64,000 nucleotides of DNA from Kapaibacterium sp044224925 (GCA_044224925.1 JBGAJM010000001.1:806001-870000); one strand, 5' to 3'. Shown: positions 1 through 8,621, numbered from the stretch's first letter. Translations and numbers: made by a program. The notes: generated by a model from the sequence alone, not told the origin.

Positions 1-255
1 AAGCATTCCTTCGGCGATCTCGAAGTCGGCGATCACACCATCCTTCAACGGGCGGATCGTTTTGATCTCTCGGTGCGTGCGACCGAGCATCTCTTGTGCT
101 TCGTGACCGATAGCGATGATATGTTTTGTCGTGCGATCGAATGCGACGATCGACGGCTCATTGAGAACGATGCCCTTGCCTTTTTGCCAGATCAGGGTGT
201 TGGCAGTGCCAAGGTCGATACCGACATCGTTGGAGAACAATCCGAGACGGGCCAT
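1..255 (-). CDS. mreB: MreB rod-shape determining protein, N-terminal part (runs off window)
   Basis: The minus strand reads from an ATG at 253-255 through the window edge without a stop, giving 85 residues that begin MARLGLFSNDVGIDLGTANT. The DLGTANT stretch is the phosphate-1 loop of the actin/HSP70 fold and the following text (NEPSIVAFD, then IRPLKDGVIADF) is typical of MreB. MreB is the membrane-associated actin homologue that organises lateral cell-wall synthesis, so the cell is probably rod-shaped. The gene is divergent from the MATE exporter gene with 58 bp between the two starts. Only the first quarter of the protein is visible; its 3' end and any mreCD genes lie to the left of the window. 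Confidence 0.93.
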   Translation of the reverse strand, partial: MARLGLFSNDVGIDLGTANTLIWQKGKGIVLNEPSIVAFDRTTKHIIAIGHEAQEMLGRTHREIKTIRPLKDGVIADFEIAEGML

Positions 256-313
256 GTGGAGCGACTGAGTGCGGGTGTAAGGAGTATCCGGAGGTCAAGG
301 GTGCAAAATACAA

Positions 314-1672
314 ATGATGGGGCGCATGGCAGTAGATTTGTCGATGCTATTGCGCGAACACATCCGTCCCACCCTCCGCCTTGCCCTGCCCGTGGCCGCC
401 TCGCAAGTGAGCGACATGCTCACACTGCTTGTGGATAACATTATGGTGGGCAAACTGGGCACCGTTCCGCTGGCGGCGACGACGTTCGCTTCGAGCATTT
501 CCATTGTGGTGATGCTCTTCGCCATCGGCTTCACGGTGGCTATCACGCCGTTGGCGGGTGCGGCATACGGTCGGCGCGACATGGCCGAAGTGGCCCGCCA
601 CGTCAAGGCCGGCGCCATTGTGAGCCTCACCGTGGCCATCCTCCTGGTGGCCGCCCTGCTCTTTCTGACGCCCCACCTGTCCCTCTTCGGCGCACCTGTC
701 GATGTGGCCCTCGTGGCCCGTCCCTTCTACGTCTGGCTGGTCCTGTCCTTCCTCCCCCGCGTGGTCTTCGGCATCTTCAAGCAAACGGCCGAGGCCATGT
801 CGAACACGCGCGTGGCCCTGATCGTGGCCGTCGCGGCCAACATCCTGAACCTGGGCTTCAACTGGCTGTTCATCTATGGCAACCTGGGCATGCCCCGCAT
901 GGGTGTGGAGGGCTCGGGCTTTGCGACCTTCCTGGCGCGCGCCCTCATGGCCATCATCATCTGGCTGATCTTCCTTCGGTCGCCCTTCTTCGTCCGCCTC
1001 CGCTCGGCCCTGCGCACGTCGTCGCTCGACGGAGCCCGTCTGCGCGAGGCGCTCCGCAGCGCCTTCTTCACGGGACTGCCCATTGCGGGCCAGATCATTC
1101 TCGAAGTGATGGCCTTTGCCGCGGGCGCCGTCATGATGGGCTGGCTGGGAGCCGTCCCGTTGGCGGCCCATCAGATCGCCATCGGCCTTGCCTCCCTTAC
1201 CTTCATGGTGGCCCTTGGCCTCTCGAGCGCGGCCACCATCCGCATCTCGCAACTGCACGGAAAGGGAGATCGGGAAGGCGTGAAGGCGGCAGGGTATGCG
1301 GCCATGGTGCTCGTGCTCGGTTACAACGTGATCACGGCCACGCTCTTCCTCACGCTCCGGCATCAGCTTCCCTATCTCTACGTGTCGGATCCCGAGGTCA
1401 TCGCTCTTGCCGCACAGCTGCTCATCTTCGCCGGTCTGTTCCAGATCTTCGATGGCATGCAGACGGTTGTCCTTGGCGTCCTCCGTGGTGTGAACGATGT
1501 GCGTGTGCCCACCATCATCGCTACCATTGCCTACGGACTCGTCGCCCTTCCCGTCAGCTACATCTGCGCCTTCCCACTCGGCCTCGGCGCCCCCGGCATC
1601 TGGATCGGCTACCTTGCAGGGTTGGGAGTGGCGGCGGGATTGTATATGAGGAGAGTTACGAGTTACAAGTGA
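314..1672 (+). CDS. MATE family efflux transporter
   Basis: This 452-residue, strongly hydrophobic protein has the usual length of a MATE (multidrug and toxic compound extrusion) exporter with 12 membrane helices. The N-terminal half begins with LRLALPVAASQVSDMLTLLV and contains the family-like VDNIMVGKLG and PLAGAAYGR segments; the second half restarts with LPIAGQIILEVMAFA and GAVPLAAHQIA, matching the internal duplication of MATE proteins. These carriers use a Na+ or H+ gradient to export cationic drugs or metabolites. The ATG at 314 is chosen, with a GGAGG about 17 bp upstream; an in-frame ATG at 326 is an alternative. Substrate cannot be predicted. It stands alone between mreB and a leftward gene and is followed directly by short interspersed repeats. 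Confidence 0.9.
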   Translation: MMGRMAVDLSMLLREHIRPTLRLALPVAASQVSDMLTLLVDNIMVGKLGTVPLAATTFASSISIVVMLFAIGFTVAITPLAGAAYGRRDMAEVARHVKAGAIVSLTVAILLVAALLFLTPHLSLFGAPVDVALVARPFYVWLVLSFLPRVVFGIFKQTAEAMSNTRVALIVAVAANILNLGFNWLFIYGNLGMPRMGVEGSGFATFLARALMAIIIWLIFLRSPFFVRLRSALRTSSLDGARLREALRSAFFTGLPIAGQIILEVMAFAAGAVMMGWLGAVPLAAHQIAIGLASLTFMVALGLSSAATIRISQLHGKGDREGVKAAGYAAMVLVLGYNVITATLFLTLRHQLPYLYVSDPEVIALAAQLLIFAGLFQIFDGMQTVVLGVLRGVNDVRVPTIIATIAYGLVALPVSYICAFPLGLGAPGIWIGYLAGLGVAAGLYMRRVTSYK

Positions 1673-1800
1673 CGAGTGACAAGTTGCACTGCGTGGGACA
1701 CGGAGTGCGACACGGAGTGCGACACTACGTGGGACACTTTGTGGGTTTCTAGATTCCTTGATTCAATGATTGGATTCTGTATTCTGTATTATGTATTCTC
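1652..1800. repeat. composite of short interspersed repeats (copy 1)
   Basis: Starting at the end of the MATE gene there are four repeat types in a row: GAGTTACGAGTTACAAGTGACGAGTGACAAG-type (1652-1685), units like GTGGGACACGGAGT (about 1690-1745), TTCCTTGATTCAATGATTGG-type (1752-1776) and ATTCTGTATTCTGTATTATG-type (1775-1797). Read on the minus strand the last three have the same order and near-identical units as the array at 16026-16250. No coding sequence is visible here. Confidence 0.75.
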
Positions 1801-1807
1801 CTCTGAT

Positions 1808-1850
1808 TAAAAAAGAACCCCTTCATCCAGTGGGCGATCTGAATGAAGGG
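1808..1850 (-). terminator. rho-independent terminator of the 1891-3201 gene
   Basis: On the minus strand an 8-bp stem (CCCTTCAT at 1819-1826 with ATGAAGGG at 1843-1850) is followed by a T-rich run (TTCTTTTTT, complement of 1808-1816). It lies 40 bp beyond the stop of the leftward gene. Confidence 0.7.
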
Positions 1851-1890
1851 ATCTTGGAGGGGAGATAAGGTGAGAAAATGGTAATCGTTG

Positions 1891-3201
1891 TTAGCGGGTG
1901 ATGGCAAGTGTCTCGGTGGTGGTGGAACCATGCGAGCGTCGTGCCACGAGGTAGAGGCCGCTGCTCAGAGAGCGAGCGTCGATGCGGCTTACAGAGCCAT
2001 TGGCTTGAGCAACGGCAAGACCGCGGGCATCGAAGATGAGGATGTCGTCGTCGGGCGAAGCGTTGCGAAATGCGAAGGCATCCGAAGCGCGATCGTAGCG
2101 AACACTGAACACGGTGGCCTCATCTTCTTGCACACCTGTTGTGATGCCCGTTGCTGTCCACCGACTGACGGAATCACCTTCATACGCATCGGATGAGATG
2201 GTCACATCCACAACGTGTGCGCCGATATCTGTGCTACGATAGCATGCCTTCTTCACCATCACTTGTGCACCACCGGCGATCGTGAATGGCATGGGAGGAT
2301 CGGTGGGATCGGTGAGCGTGAACGATGGATCGCTGAAGGCGATCTTCGAGACCACCACATTGTAGTTGCCGTTGTTCATCACACGGAGCCCGTCCTCCTT
2401 GCAGACCTCTACTCCCTGCTCCACGTTGCCGACATTCCAGTCATCAACACTGATGCGCGGGATGCCCACCGTTCCGGTGAGAGCGATGTTCGATGAGGAG
2501 CATGCCGTTGTGATCACGAGCTGATCGTTGACCGCACCGGTGGCCGCTGTTGTGGGTTTGAATTCGACCACCACATCGCGCGAGCCACCAACTGGTAAGA
2601 CAAAGGCCGGAGGAGTGCCTCCGCTCACCACTTGGTAGCTCGATCCGCCTGCAAGGGCGATGGATGTGATGGACAGGGGTTGTCCGGTTGTGTTCGAAAT
2701 GGTCACCGTCTTGCGATCGGTCCGATCGATGCGCACCAGTCCATGATCCACGGTGGTTGTGGAGAGGGCAGGCGAGGTGGCAGGGATGGTAAGCGTATCG
2801 AAGGAGATGTTATCGGCCCAGTCCGTCATGATGATCACCGCATACCCATCCTTGGATGGATCAATGAGCGACACGTCGAAGACGAAGGTCTTGTAGGAGT
2901 TGTCCTTCGGGAAGAAGGAGTCGGTGACAAGTGTGAGCCGAACGTTCTTGTTGCGTGGATCGGCGCTGAGCGCAACGTTCTTCAATCCTCGATCGACCTG
3001 ATCGGTGGCGGCCGGCGGATTCGTTGGAGGGTCCGGATTGTTCCGTCGCTCCGTGGCCGTGTACTGCCACTTGCCGCAGGTTTGCGCAACGCGCGTGAAT
3101 TGTGGCGCCAGTTTGTCGACGCCGGCCACGATGATACTCTGTGCCAAGGTGGGCACCGTTGTGGCGAGGACCATCGCCGAAGTAAGGAACAATGAGCGCA
3201 T
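1891..3201 (-). CDS. exported protein with ASH/choice-of-anchor-like domains and T9SS-like C-terminus
   Basis: The 436-residue protein starts at an ATG at 3199-3201, chosen because it opens with a classic signal peptide (MRSLFLTSAMVLATTVPTLA, cut before QS); longer reading upstream adds 50 residues without signal character. The central part (about residues 150-350) has two immunoglobulin-like stretches, e.g. RKTVTISNTTGQPLSITSI and VVVEFKPTT, of the kind called ASH or choice-of-anchor D domains. The last 70 residues (SVRYDRASDAFAF ... ILIFDARGL ... LSSGLYLVARR) resemble the final beta-strands of a T9SS type A sorting domain. It is therefore probably carried to the surface by T9SS. Its specific role is unknown. 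It is followed by its own terminator and lies divergent to dusB. Confidence 0.8.
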   Translation of the reverse strand: MRSLFLTSAMVLATTVPTLAQSIIVAGVDKLAPQFTRVAQTCGKWQYTATERRNNPDPPTNPPAATDQVDRGLKNVALSADPRNKNVRLTLVTDSFFPKDNSYKTFVFDVSLIDPSKDGYAVIIMTDWADNISFDTLTIPATSPALSTTTVDHGLVRIDRTDRKTVTISNTTGQPLSITSIALAGGSSYQVVSGGTPPAFVLPVGGSRDVVVEFKPTTAATGAVNDQLVITTACSSSNIALTGTVGIPRISVDDWNVGNVEQGVEVCKEDGLRVMNNGNYNVVVSKIAFSDPSFTLTDPTDPPMPFTIAGGAQVMVKKACYRSTDIGAHVVDVTISSDAYEGDSVSRWTATGITTGVQEDEATVFSVRYDRASDAFAFRNASPDDDILIFDARGLAVAQANGSVSRIDARSLSSGLYLVARRSHGSTTTETLAITR

Positions 3202-3331
3202 ACACACCTCGAAAGTTTTGAAGACCGTCCCGCTTGTCGTCATACCCCAACAACATCGAGGTGTGGTAATGGTTTCCGACAAAAACACGTCGAGAATTAC
3301 GCATCTGACCGATGGAGGGCCCGAGGAGCCG

Positions 3332-3339
3332 TATCTTTG
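3332..3339 (+). promoter_or_regulatory. Bacteroidota-type -7 element in front of dusB
   Basis: TATCTTTG matches the TAnnTTTG -7 consensus of Bacteroidota. It ends only 6 bp before the dusB ATG at 3346, so transcription would start at or next to the start codon. No convincing -33 TTTG is visible at the usual spacing. Confidence 0.45.
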
Positions 3340-3345
3340 TGGCCT

Positions 3346-4326
3346 ATGCACATTGGTACCACTTCCGTCGACAATGGCGTCCTCCTCGCTCCTATGGAGG
3401 ATGTGACCGACCTTCCCTTCCGTGTGATCTGCAAACGGTATGGGGCCGACATTGTCTATACAGAGTTCATCTCATCGGAAGGTCTCGTGCGCGATGCACG
3501 ACGCTCGCTCGAGAAGTTGCGACTCGCCGATGAAGAACATCCCGTATCGATCCAGATCTTCGGTGGTGACATCAACGTGATGGTCGATGCGGCCATTCGT
3601 GCGGCAGAGTCGGGACCTGACTTCATCGATATCAACTTCGGATGTTGGGTAAAGAACGTGGTCGCACGCAATGCCGGTGCAGCATTGTTGAAGGATCCGC
3701 AACTGATGGCCAAGCTCACGCGCGCCATCGTCGATGCCGTGCAACTTCCCGTCACCGTGAAGACACGTCTTGGTTGGTCAAAGGATTCCATCGTGATCAC
3801 CGATGTGGCACAGATGATGGAAGATGCGGGCGCCGCGGCGTTGACGGTGCACTGTCGCACACGCGACATGGGTCATGACGGCGATGCGGACTGGACGTGG
3901 ATCCCGAAGATCAAGGAAGTGGTGTCGATCCCCGTGATCTTGAACGGCGATGTGAAGTCACCTGAAGACGCGCAACGCGCCTTCGCCACCACGGGCGCTG
4001 ATGCGGTGATGATCGGACGCGCGGCCATCGGCAATCCGTTCATCTTCCGTCGTGCGCGACACCTCATCGATACCGGCGAGTTGCTTCCTGCCTTCAGTCC
4101 ACGCGAACGCATCAACGTGTGTTTGGAACACCTGCGTTTGGAATTGGAATCGAAGCCGCAGAAGCGCGCCATTCACGAGTTCCGCAAACACTATGGCGGC
4201 TACCTCAAAGGTCTGCCCAACAACTCCCCTGTTCGTCAAGTCGTGGTCACGTCGGAATCGTACGACGAGATCGCCGAGCGCATGCTGCAGTATGCGGACG
4301 ATCTCGATCTGCGAGTGCCTGCGTGA
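3346..4326 (+). CDS. dusB: tRNA-dihydrouridine synthase (DusB-like)
   Basis: The protein (326 residues from the ATG at 3346) has the Dus TIM-barrel pattern: LLAPMEDVTDLPFR near the N-terminus, the active-site loop DINFGC with Cys100, VKTRLGW, the HCRTRDMG flavin/tRNA loop, GADAVMIGRAAIGNPF, and a C-terminal helical domain. Dus enzymes reduce uridine to dihydrouridine in the tRNA D-loop using FMN and NADPH. The residue after Cys100 is Trp, whereas GCP is the usual text. A TTG nine bases upstream is an alternative start but would place the start inside the -7 element. The stop overlaps the tilS start (GTGA), so dusB-tilS-hpt form a tRNA/purine-related operon. Confidence 0.92.
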   Translation: MHIGTTSVDNGVLLAPMEDVTDLPFRVICKRYGADIVYTEFISSEGLVRDARRSLEKLRLADEEHPVSIQIFGGDINVMVDAAIRAAESGPDFIDINFGCWVKNVVARNAGAALLKDPQLMAKLTRAIVDAVQLPVTVKTRLGWSKDSIVITDVAQMMEDAGAAALTVHCRTRDMGHDGDADWTWIPKIKEVVSIPVILNGDVKSPEDAQRAFATTGADAVMIGRAAIGNPFIFRRARHLIDTGELLPAFSPRERINVCLEHLRLELESKPQKRAIHEFRKHYGGYLKGLPNNSPVRQVVVTSESYDEIAERMLQYADDLDLRVPA

Positions 4327-5708
4327 TCTCGCTCGATCATGCTGTTGTCCGCACGGTCCGTCTTGCTCTCGAGCGACTGCATTGCACCGATCGCACGATC
4401 CTGTGTGCGGTGAGTGGCGGACTTGATTCGATGGCCATGCTGCACATGATCGCTGCCATGCGCGACGAGCTTCGATGCTCGCCGATCGTGGTGCATGTGC
4501 ATCACGGCTTGCGCGGCATCGCCTCCGATGATGATGAACGCTTCGTCGTCAGCATGGCTGATGCACTCGGTCTTCCGTGTGTAAGCAAACGTGTGGATGT
4601 GATGCAGCATGCGCATACGCAAGGCATGAGCATTGAAGAGGCGGCACGACATCTCCGACTTGACGTCTTCGAATCCGTGGCGCTTGAAGAAGGAGCACAG
4701 ATCGTGTGCACGGCACATACGATGGACGATCAGGCAGAGACCTTCCTCTTGCATGTTGCTCGCGGTTCCGGATTGCATGGCCTTTCCGCCATGCCGCCCT
4801 CGCGTACCTTGAAGAGCGGACTCGTGCTTGCACGTCCGCTGTTGGAGGTGCGACGCAGCGAACTGCTCGACCTTGCGCAGACGGAACAATGGACGTGGCG
4901 CGAGGATGCAAGCAATGATGATGAGTCCTTTCTGCGCAATGCCGTTCGCAAGAACGTGATGCCCGTGTTGCGCGATGTCTTCGGTGCCGGTATCACATCG
5001 TCGATCGCCACGAGCACGGCGCTGTTGCGCGAAAGCCGCGACATCGTCGACGGAGTGGTGCGCGACCATGTGGCGCGCACGATCGTGGTGGATGGGACAA
5101 CGACGCGCATGCATGTTGACGTGCTTGCCGCCCTTCCGCCCTCGCTCCGACATGAAGTGATCCGCGTTGCGCTCCGTCATGCATTGGGCGAAGTGGCCGA
5201 TCGCACGATGGTGCTGCGCGTTGACGACCTCGTATCGGCCGAGACCGGGAGCAAGGCCTCGTTGCGTGCATCGCTCATTGCCGTGCGTGAACGCGAGCAG
5301 ATCGTGCTTGGCGATGCCGAGGCGGCCACGGTGGTGGAGTCCATCGAGATCGATCACGAAGGCGTGTACATGAATGGCGCGCAGACGCTGTCGATCCGGA
5401 CGGCGTCGGCACTGGACGTTCGACTTGATGCAGACCGCTCCGTGGCGTACATTGATGCCCGATCGCTGGTGGGTCCGCTCACCTGGCGCCCCTGGCGTGC
5501 GGGCGAGCGCATGCGACCGTTCGGAATGGATGCCGATGTTCTCGTCAGCGACCTTCTCACCAATGCCAAGGTGGACCATCGACACAGGTCGTCGGCCACC
5601 GTGCTCAGCGATGCACAGGGCATTGTCTGGCTCTGCGGCGTTCGCCTGAGCGATCGCGTCAAAGTTCAATCAACAACTCAGCACGTCACCGTTTGTAGGA
5701 TCTCATGA
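4323..5708 (+). CDS. tilS: tRNA(Ile)-lysidine synthase
   Basis: TilS converts C34 of the CAU-anticodon tRNA-Ile to lysidine, using ATP and lysine, which lets it read AUA. The 461-residue protein has the PP-loop SGGLDS at residues 31-36, the HVHHGLRG segment and CTAHTMDDQAETFLL about 130 residues in, then a C-terminal TilS domain (WRPWRAGERMRPFGM). The start is a GTG at 4323 that overlaps the dusB stop by four bases (GTGA); starting further upstream would read into the dusB gene with non-TilS sequence. The stop overlaps the hpt start as ATGA. Translational coupling across the three genes is therefore likely. Confidence 0.93.
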   Translation: MISLDHAVVRTVRLALERLHCTDRTILCAVSGGLDSMAMLHMIAAMRDELRCSPIVVHVHHGLRGIASDDDERFVVSMADALGLPCVSKRVDVMQHAHTQGMSIEEAARHLRLDVFESVALEEGAQIVCTAHTMDDQAETFLLHVARGSGLHGLSAMPPSRTLKSGLVLARPLLEVRRSELLDLAQTEQWTWREDASNDDESFLRNAVRKNVMPVLRDVFGAGITSSIATSTALLRESRDIVDGVVRDHVARTIVVDGTTTRMHVDVLAALPPSLRHEVIRVALRHALGEVADRTMVLRVDDLVSAETGSKASLRASLIAVREREQIVLGDAEAATVVESIEIDHEGVYMNGAQTLSIRTASALDVRLDADRSVAYIDARSLVGPLTWRPWRAGERMRPFGMDADVLVSDLLTNAKVDHRHRSSATVLSDAQGIVWLCGVRLSDRVKVQSTTQHVTVCRIS

Positions 5709-6250
5709 ACAGTATTCGCGTCCACGACCGAACATTCAAACCCTATCTCTCCAAGACCGAGATCGACGACCTCGTGACCACCATTGCGCGGCGCATCAAC
5801 AAGGACTTCGCCGGCAAGGAACTCACGGCGCTCGTCGTGTTGAAGGGGGCCTTCATCTTTGCGGCCGACCTCGTCCGTCGCATCGACATTCCGGTGACCG
5901 TTGAAGTGCTTCGCGCATCCAGCTATGGCTCGGGTATGACGTCGAGCGGCACCGTGGTGGTGGACGACTCGCTCGTCGACGTGGGCGAACGACATATCAT
6001 GATCATCGAGGACATCATCGACACCGGCACCACGCTCGTCCAACTCATCAAGCAGCTTGGCGGCATGAATCCTGCCAGCGTCACGGTCACCGCCCTCCTG
6101 AGCAAGCCCTCGAAGCACCATCAGGAACTCAATGTGGACTATGTGGGCAAGGAGATCCCGGCCGACTTCGTGGTGGGCTACGGGATGGACTATGCAGGCT
6201 ACGGACGGAACCTCGACAGTATTTGGGTGGTTTCTGAGGACGAAGAATAA
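5705..6250 (+). CDS. hpt: hypoxanthine phosphoribosyltransferase
   Basis: At 181 residues this is the normal size of a bacterial Hpt. The PRPP-binding motif IIEDIIDTGTTL lies at residues 100-111 and is preceded by VVLKGAFIFAADLVR and SSYGSGMTSSGTV, which form the flexible loop and pyrophosphate site. The enzyme salvages hypoxanthine (and usually guanine) to the nucleotide. tilS and hpt sit next to each other, followed by ftsH, in many bacteria (for example Bacillus), and that order is preserved here. The ATG overlaps the tilS stop (ATGA). Confidence 0.95.
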   Translation: MNSIRVHDRTFKPYLSKTEIDDLVTTIARRINKDFAGKELTALVVLKGAFIFAADLVRRIDIPVTVEVLRASSYGSGMTSSGTVVVDDSLVDVGERHIMIIEDIIDTGTTLVQLIKQLGGMNPASVTVTALLSKPSKHHQELNVDYVGKEIPADFVVGYGMDYAGYGRNLDSIWVVSEDEE

Positions 6251-6293
6251 TCCCCCACCCCATACGTCAACGGGGTCGAACCAGGAGAACACA

Positions 6294-8345
6294 ATGGCCA
6301 ACGGCAACAACATGCAACAACGACCGACAAAACCTCAACAGGACGACGACGATAACGACCTGACCGTATCGCGAGTGCTCCGCAACGTCCTGATCTGGGT
6401 AGGGATCCTGGTCAGCCTCGTCATGGTGTCCATGATGCTCATGCAAAAGCAAGGGCAAGAATGGGAACTCACCAACAACGAGTATCTGGAATGCGTCAAG
6501 CAGAACCGCATCCAGTATGCGGTGATCAAGAAGACGAGTCTGAACGACTTCTCCTTCCACGGTGTGCTCAAGGAGCCCATCACCATTCAACGCGACAAGA
6601 ACTCCGTCTCCGTGAAGAACTTCCACACCATGCTCGGCGTGGTGGATTCGAACACCGAGGCGCTCTGGCGCGAACACAACATTTCGTTCCAGTATGAGAG
6701 CGGCGACTCGCCATGGTGGGTCAGCCTTATCTCCATGCTGCCCTGGATCCTTCTCATCGGTGCCTTCCTCCTTGTAACGCGCCGTATGCAGATGGGTGGC
6801 GGTGGCGGCAAGAACATCTTCTCGTTCGGCAAGAGCAAGGCGCGTCTGCAGACCGAAGGCAACGTTCACGTGACGTTCGCCGACGTGGCCGGTGCCGAAG
6901 AGGCCAAGGAAGAATTGCACGAGATCATCGAATTCCTTCGCGAGCCCGGCAAGTTCACCCGTCTGGGTGGGAAGATCCCGAAGGGCGTGTTGCTGTTGGG
7001 ACCTCCGGGTACCGGCAAGACGCTGCTTGCACGCGCTGTGGCCGGCGAGGCCAGCGTTCCGTTCTTCAGTATCTCGGGTGCCGACTTCGTCGAGATGTTC
7101 GTGGGTGTTGGTGCGAGCCGCGTCCGCGATCTCTTCGAGCAGGCAAAGCGTCATGCACCGTGTATCGTCTTCATCGACGAGATCGATGCCGTTGGACGTC
7201 ATCGCGGCGCAGGCTTGGGTGGCGGACACGATGAGCGCGAGCAAACGCTCAATCAATTGCTCGTCGAAATGGACGGCTTCGAGCAGAACCTCGGCATCAT
7301 CATCATTGCCGCCACGAACCGCGCCGATGTGCTCGATCCGGCTCTTATGCGTCCGGGTCGTTTCGACCGTCAAGTGGTGGTCGACCGTCCCGACATGAAC
7401 GGTCGCTTCGGCATCCTGAAGGTGCATACGCGCAAGGTGCCGATCGCCAAGGACGTCAACCTCGAGGTCATCGCCAAGGGCACGCCCGGCTTCTCGGGTG
7501 CAGACCTTGCCAACCTTGTGAACGAGGCCGCCTTGTTGGCCGCACGTCGCAACAGTCTTGATGTGACCATGTTCGACTTTGAGAACGCCAAAGACAAGGT
7601 GATGATGGGTGCGGAACGCAAGAGCATGATCATCAGCGACAAAGAGAAAGAGACCACGGCCTATCACGAGATCGGTCACGCCCTTGCAGGCAAGCTTCTT
7701 CCCGACAGCGATCCGGTGCACAAGGTCACGATCATTCCGCGCGGACGTGCGCTTGGCGTCACGTCGTACCTGCCCAACGAAGACACGCATTCGATGAGCA
7801 AGGAATATCTCACCACACGCATCGTGTTGCTGCTTGCCGGTCGTGCTGCCGAAAAGGTCGTCTTCAACATCCTCACCACCGGAGCCAGCAACGATCTCGA
7901 GCGCGCCAGTACGATCGCACGCAAGATGGTCTGTGAGTTCGGTATGAGCGACAAGCTCGGTCCGGTGCACTATGCCTCCAAGCATGATGAGGTCTTCCTC
8001 GGTCGCGACATCGGTCAACCCGCCGATCACTCCGAAGAAACATCCCGTTCGATCGATGCAGAGGTCCGTCAACTCATCGTCGACGCCGAGCAACGCGCCG
8101 AACAACTCATGCGCGACAACATCGACATGCTGCACAAGATGTCGAAGGCCCTTGTCGAACGCGAGATTCTCGATGGCGCCGAACTCGACATTCTCATGAG
8201 CGGCGGCGAACTTCCGCCAATGGTGAAGAACATCGACCAGATCCGCGCCACCTTGGCAAAGGAAAAGGAGCAAGGCAGCAAGGCTTCTGCAGCATCGCAA
8301 CCCATGATGCCACCCGATGCTACCCCCGGTATCTCGCCGGCGTAA
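6294..8345 (+). CDS. ftsH: ATP-dependent zinc metalloprotease FtsH
   Basis: This 683-residue protein has the full FtsH order: cytoplasmic N-terminus, a membrane helix at about residues 30-50, a periplasmic domain, a second helix at about 145-162, an AAA+ module with Walker A GPPGTGKT at 236-243, VFIDEIDAVG as Walker B and the second region of homology (ATNRADVLDPALMRPGRFDR), then the zinc protease motif HEIGH with His458, Glu459 and His462. FtsH degrades misfolded membrane proteins and regulatory proteins. The ATG at 6294 is selected because CAGGAGAACACA gives a good ribosome binding site; longer reading enters hpt. It lies 43 bp after hpt and ends at a strong terminator. Confidence 0.97.
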   Translation: MANGNNMQQRPTKPQQDDDDNDLTVSRVLRNVLIWVGILVSLVMVSMMLMQKQGQEWELTNNEYLECVKQNRIQYAVIKKTSLNDFSFHGVLKEPITIQRDKNSVSVKNFHTMLGVVDSNTEALWREHNISFQYESGDSPWWVSLISMLPWILLIGAFLLVTRRMQMGGGGGKNIFSFGKSKARLQTEGNVHVTFADVAGAEEAKEELHEIIEFLREPGKFTRLGGKIPKGVLLLGPPGTGKTLLARAVAGEASVPFFSISGADFVEMFVGVGASRVRDLFEQAKRHAPCIVFIDEIDAVGRHRGAGLGGGHDEREQTLNQLLVEMDGFEQNLGIIIIAATNRADVLDPALMRPGRFDRQVVVDRPDMNGRFGILKVHTRKVPIAKDVNLEVIAKGTPGFSGADLANLVNEAALLAARRNSLDVTMFDFENAKDKVMMGAERKSMIISDKEKETTAYHEIGHALAGKLLPDSDPVHKVTIIPRGRALGVTSYLPNEDTHSMSKEYLTTRIVLLLAGRAAEKVVFNILTTGASNDLERASTIARKMVCEFGMSDKLGPVHYASKHDEVFLGRDIGQPADHSEETSRSIDAEVRQLIVDAEQRAEQLMRDNIDMLHKMSKALVEREILDGAELDILMSGGELPPMVKNIDQIRATLAKEKEQGSKASAASQPMMPPDATPGISPA

Positions 8346-8367
8346 ATTATCAACGACTACCCAGCAT

Positions 8368-8408
8368 GAACCCCTGTTTTGCCTAGCGAGACAGGGGTTC
8401 TTTCTTTG
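8368..8408 (+). terminator. rho-independent terminator after ftsH
   Basis: The stem GAACCCCTGT (8368-8377) pairs with ACAGGGGTTC (8391-8400) and is followed by TTTCTTTG. It lies 23 bp after the ftsH stop. Confidence 0.85.
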
Positions 8409-8571
8409 TGGACCGATGGTACTCGGCTAACACCAGCTTGATGACAGCAGGGGTTCGCTTGGTCTTCAAGGATCTACCTTCGGCGATCGCTCGTATGACC
8501 TTCTTCGCTTCAGTTGAACTGAGCGGCTGGGTGGTTGTATGTTCTGGGTACTTCACGGGGTTCGTCCTCAT
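8383..8571 (-). CDS. small basic hypothetical protein
   Basis: A 62-residue reading frame rich in Lys and Arg (for example AEGRSLKTKRTPAVIKLVL). It is not a shadow of another gene: the region between ftsH and the lipoprotein gene is otherwise empty. Against it, the last eight codons are made by the 3' arm of the ftsH terminator, no clear ribosome binding site precedes the ATG, and it lies beyond the terminator of the upstream lipoprotein gene. No family is recognised. The chance that it is a real gene is moderate to low. Confidence 0.35.
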   Translation of the reverse strand: MRTNPVKYPEHTTTQPLSSTEAKKVIRAIAEGRSLKTKRTPAVIKLVLAEYHRSTKKEPLSR

Positions 8572-8587
8572 CGTCGTTTTGCAAATT

Positions 8588-8621
8588 AAAAAGCCCTGCC
8601 GTACCTATAGTACAGCAGGGC
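8588..8621 (-). terminator. rho-independent terminator of the lipoprotein gene
   Basis: Read on the minus strand GCCCTGC-TGTAC (8621-8610) pairs with GTAC-GGCAGGGC, ending at 8593, followed by TTTTTAATTT. It lies 45 bp beyond the stop of the lipoprotein gene at 8666. Confidence 0.8.

Noticed and set aside
314..639. Minus-strand open frames (295-639, 347-1363) over the MATE gene
   Set aside because: Antisense, His/Gly/Glu-rich composition shadows of a membrane-protein gene.
4236..5669. Minus-strand open frame of 477 codons opposite tilS
   Set aside because: Antisense to a clear tilS gene; no recognisable sequence.
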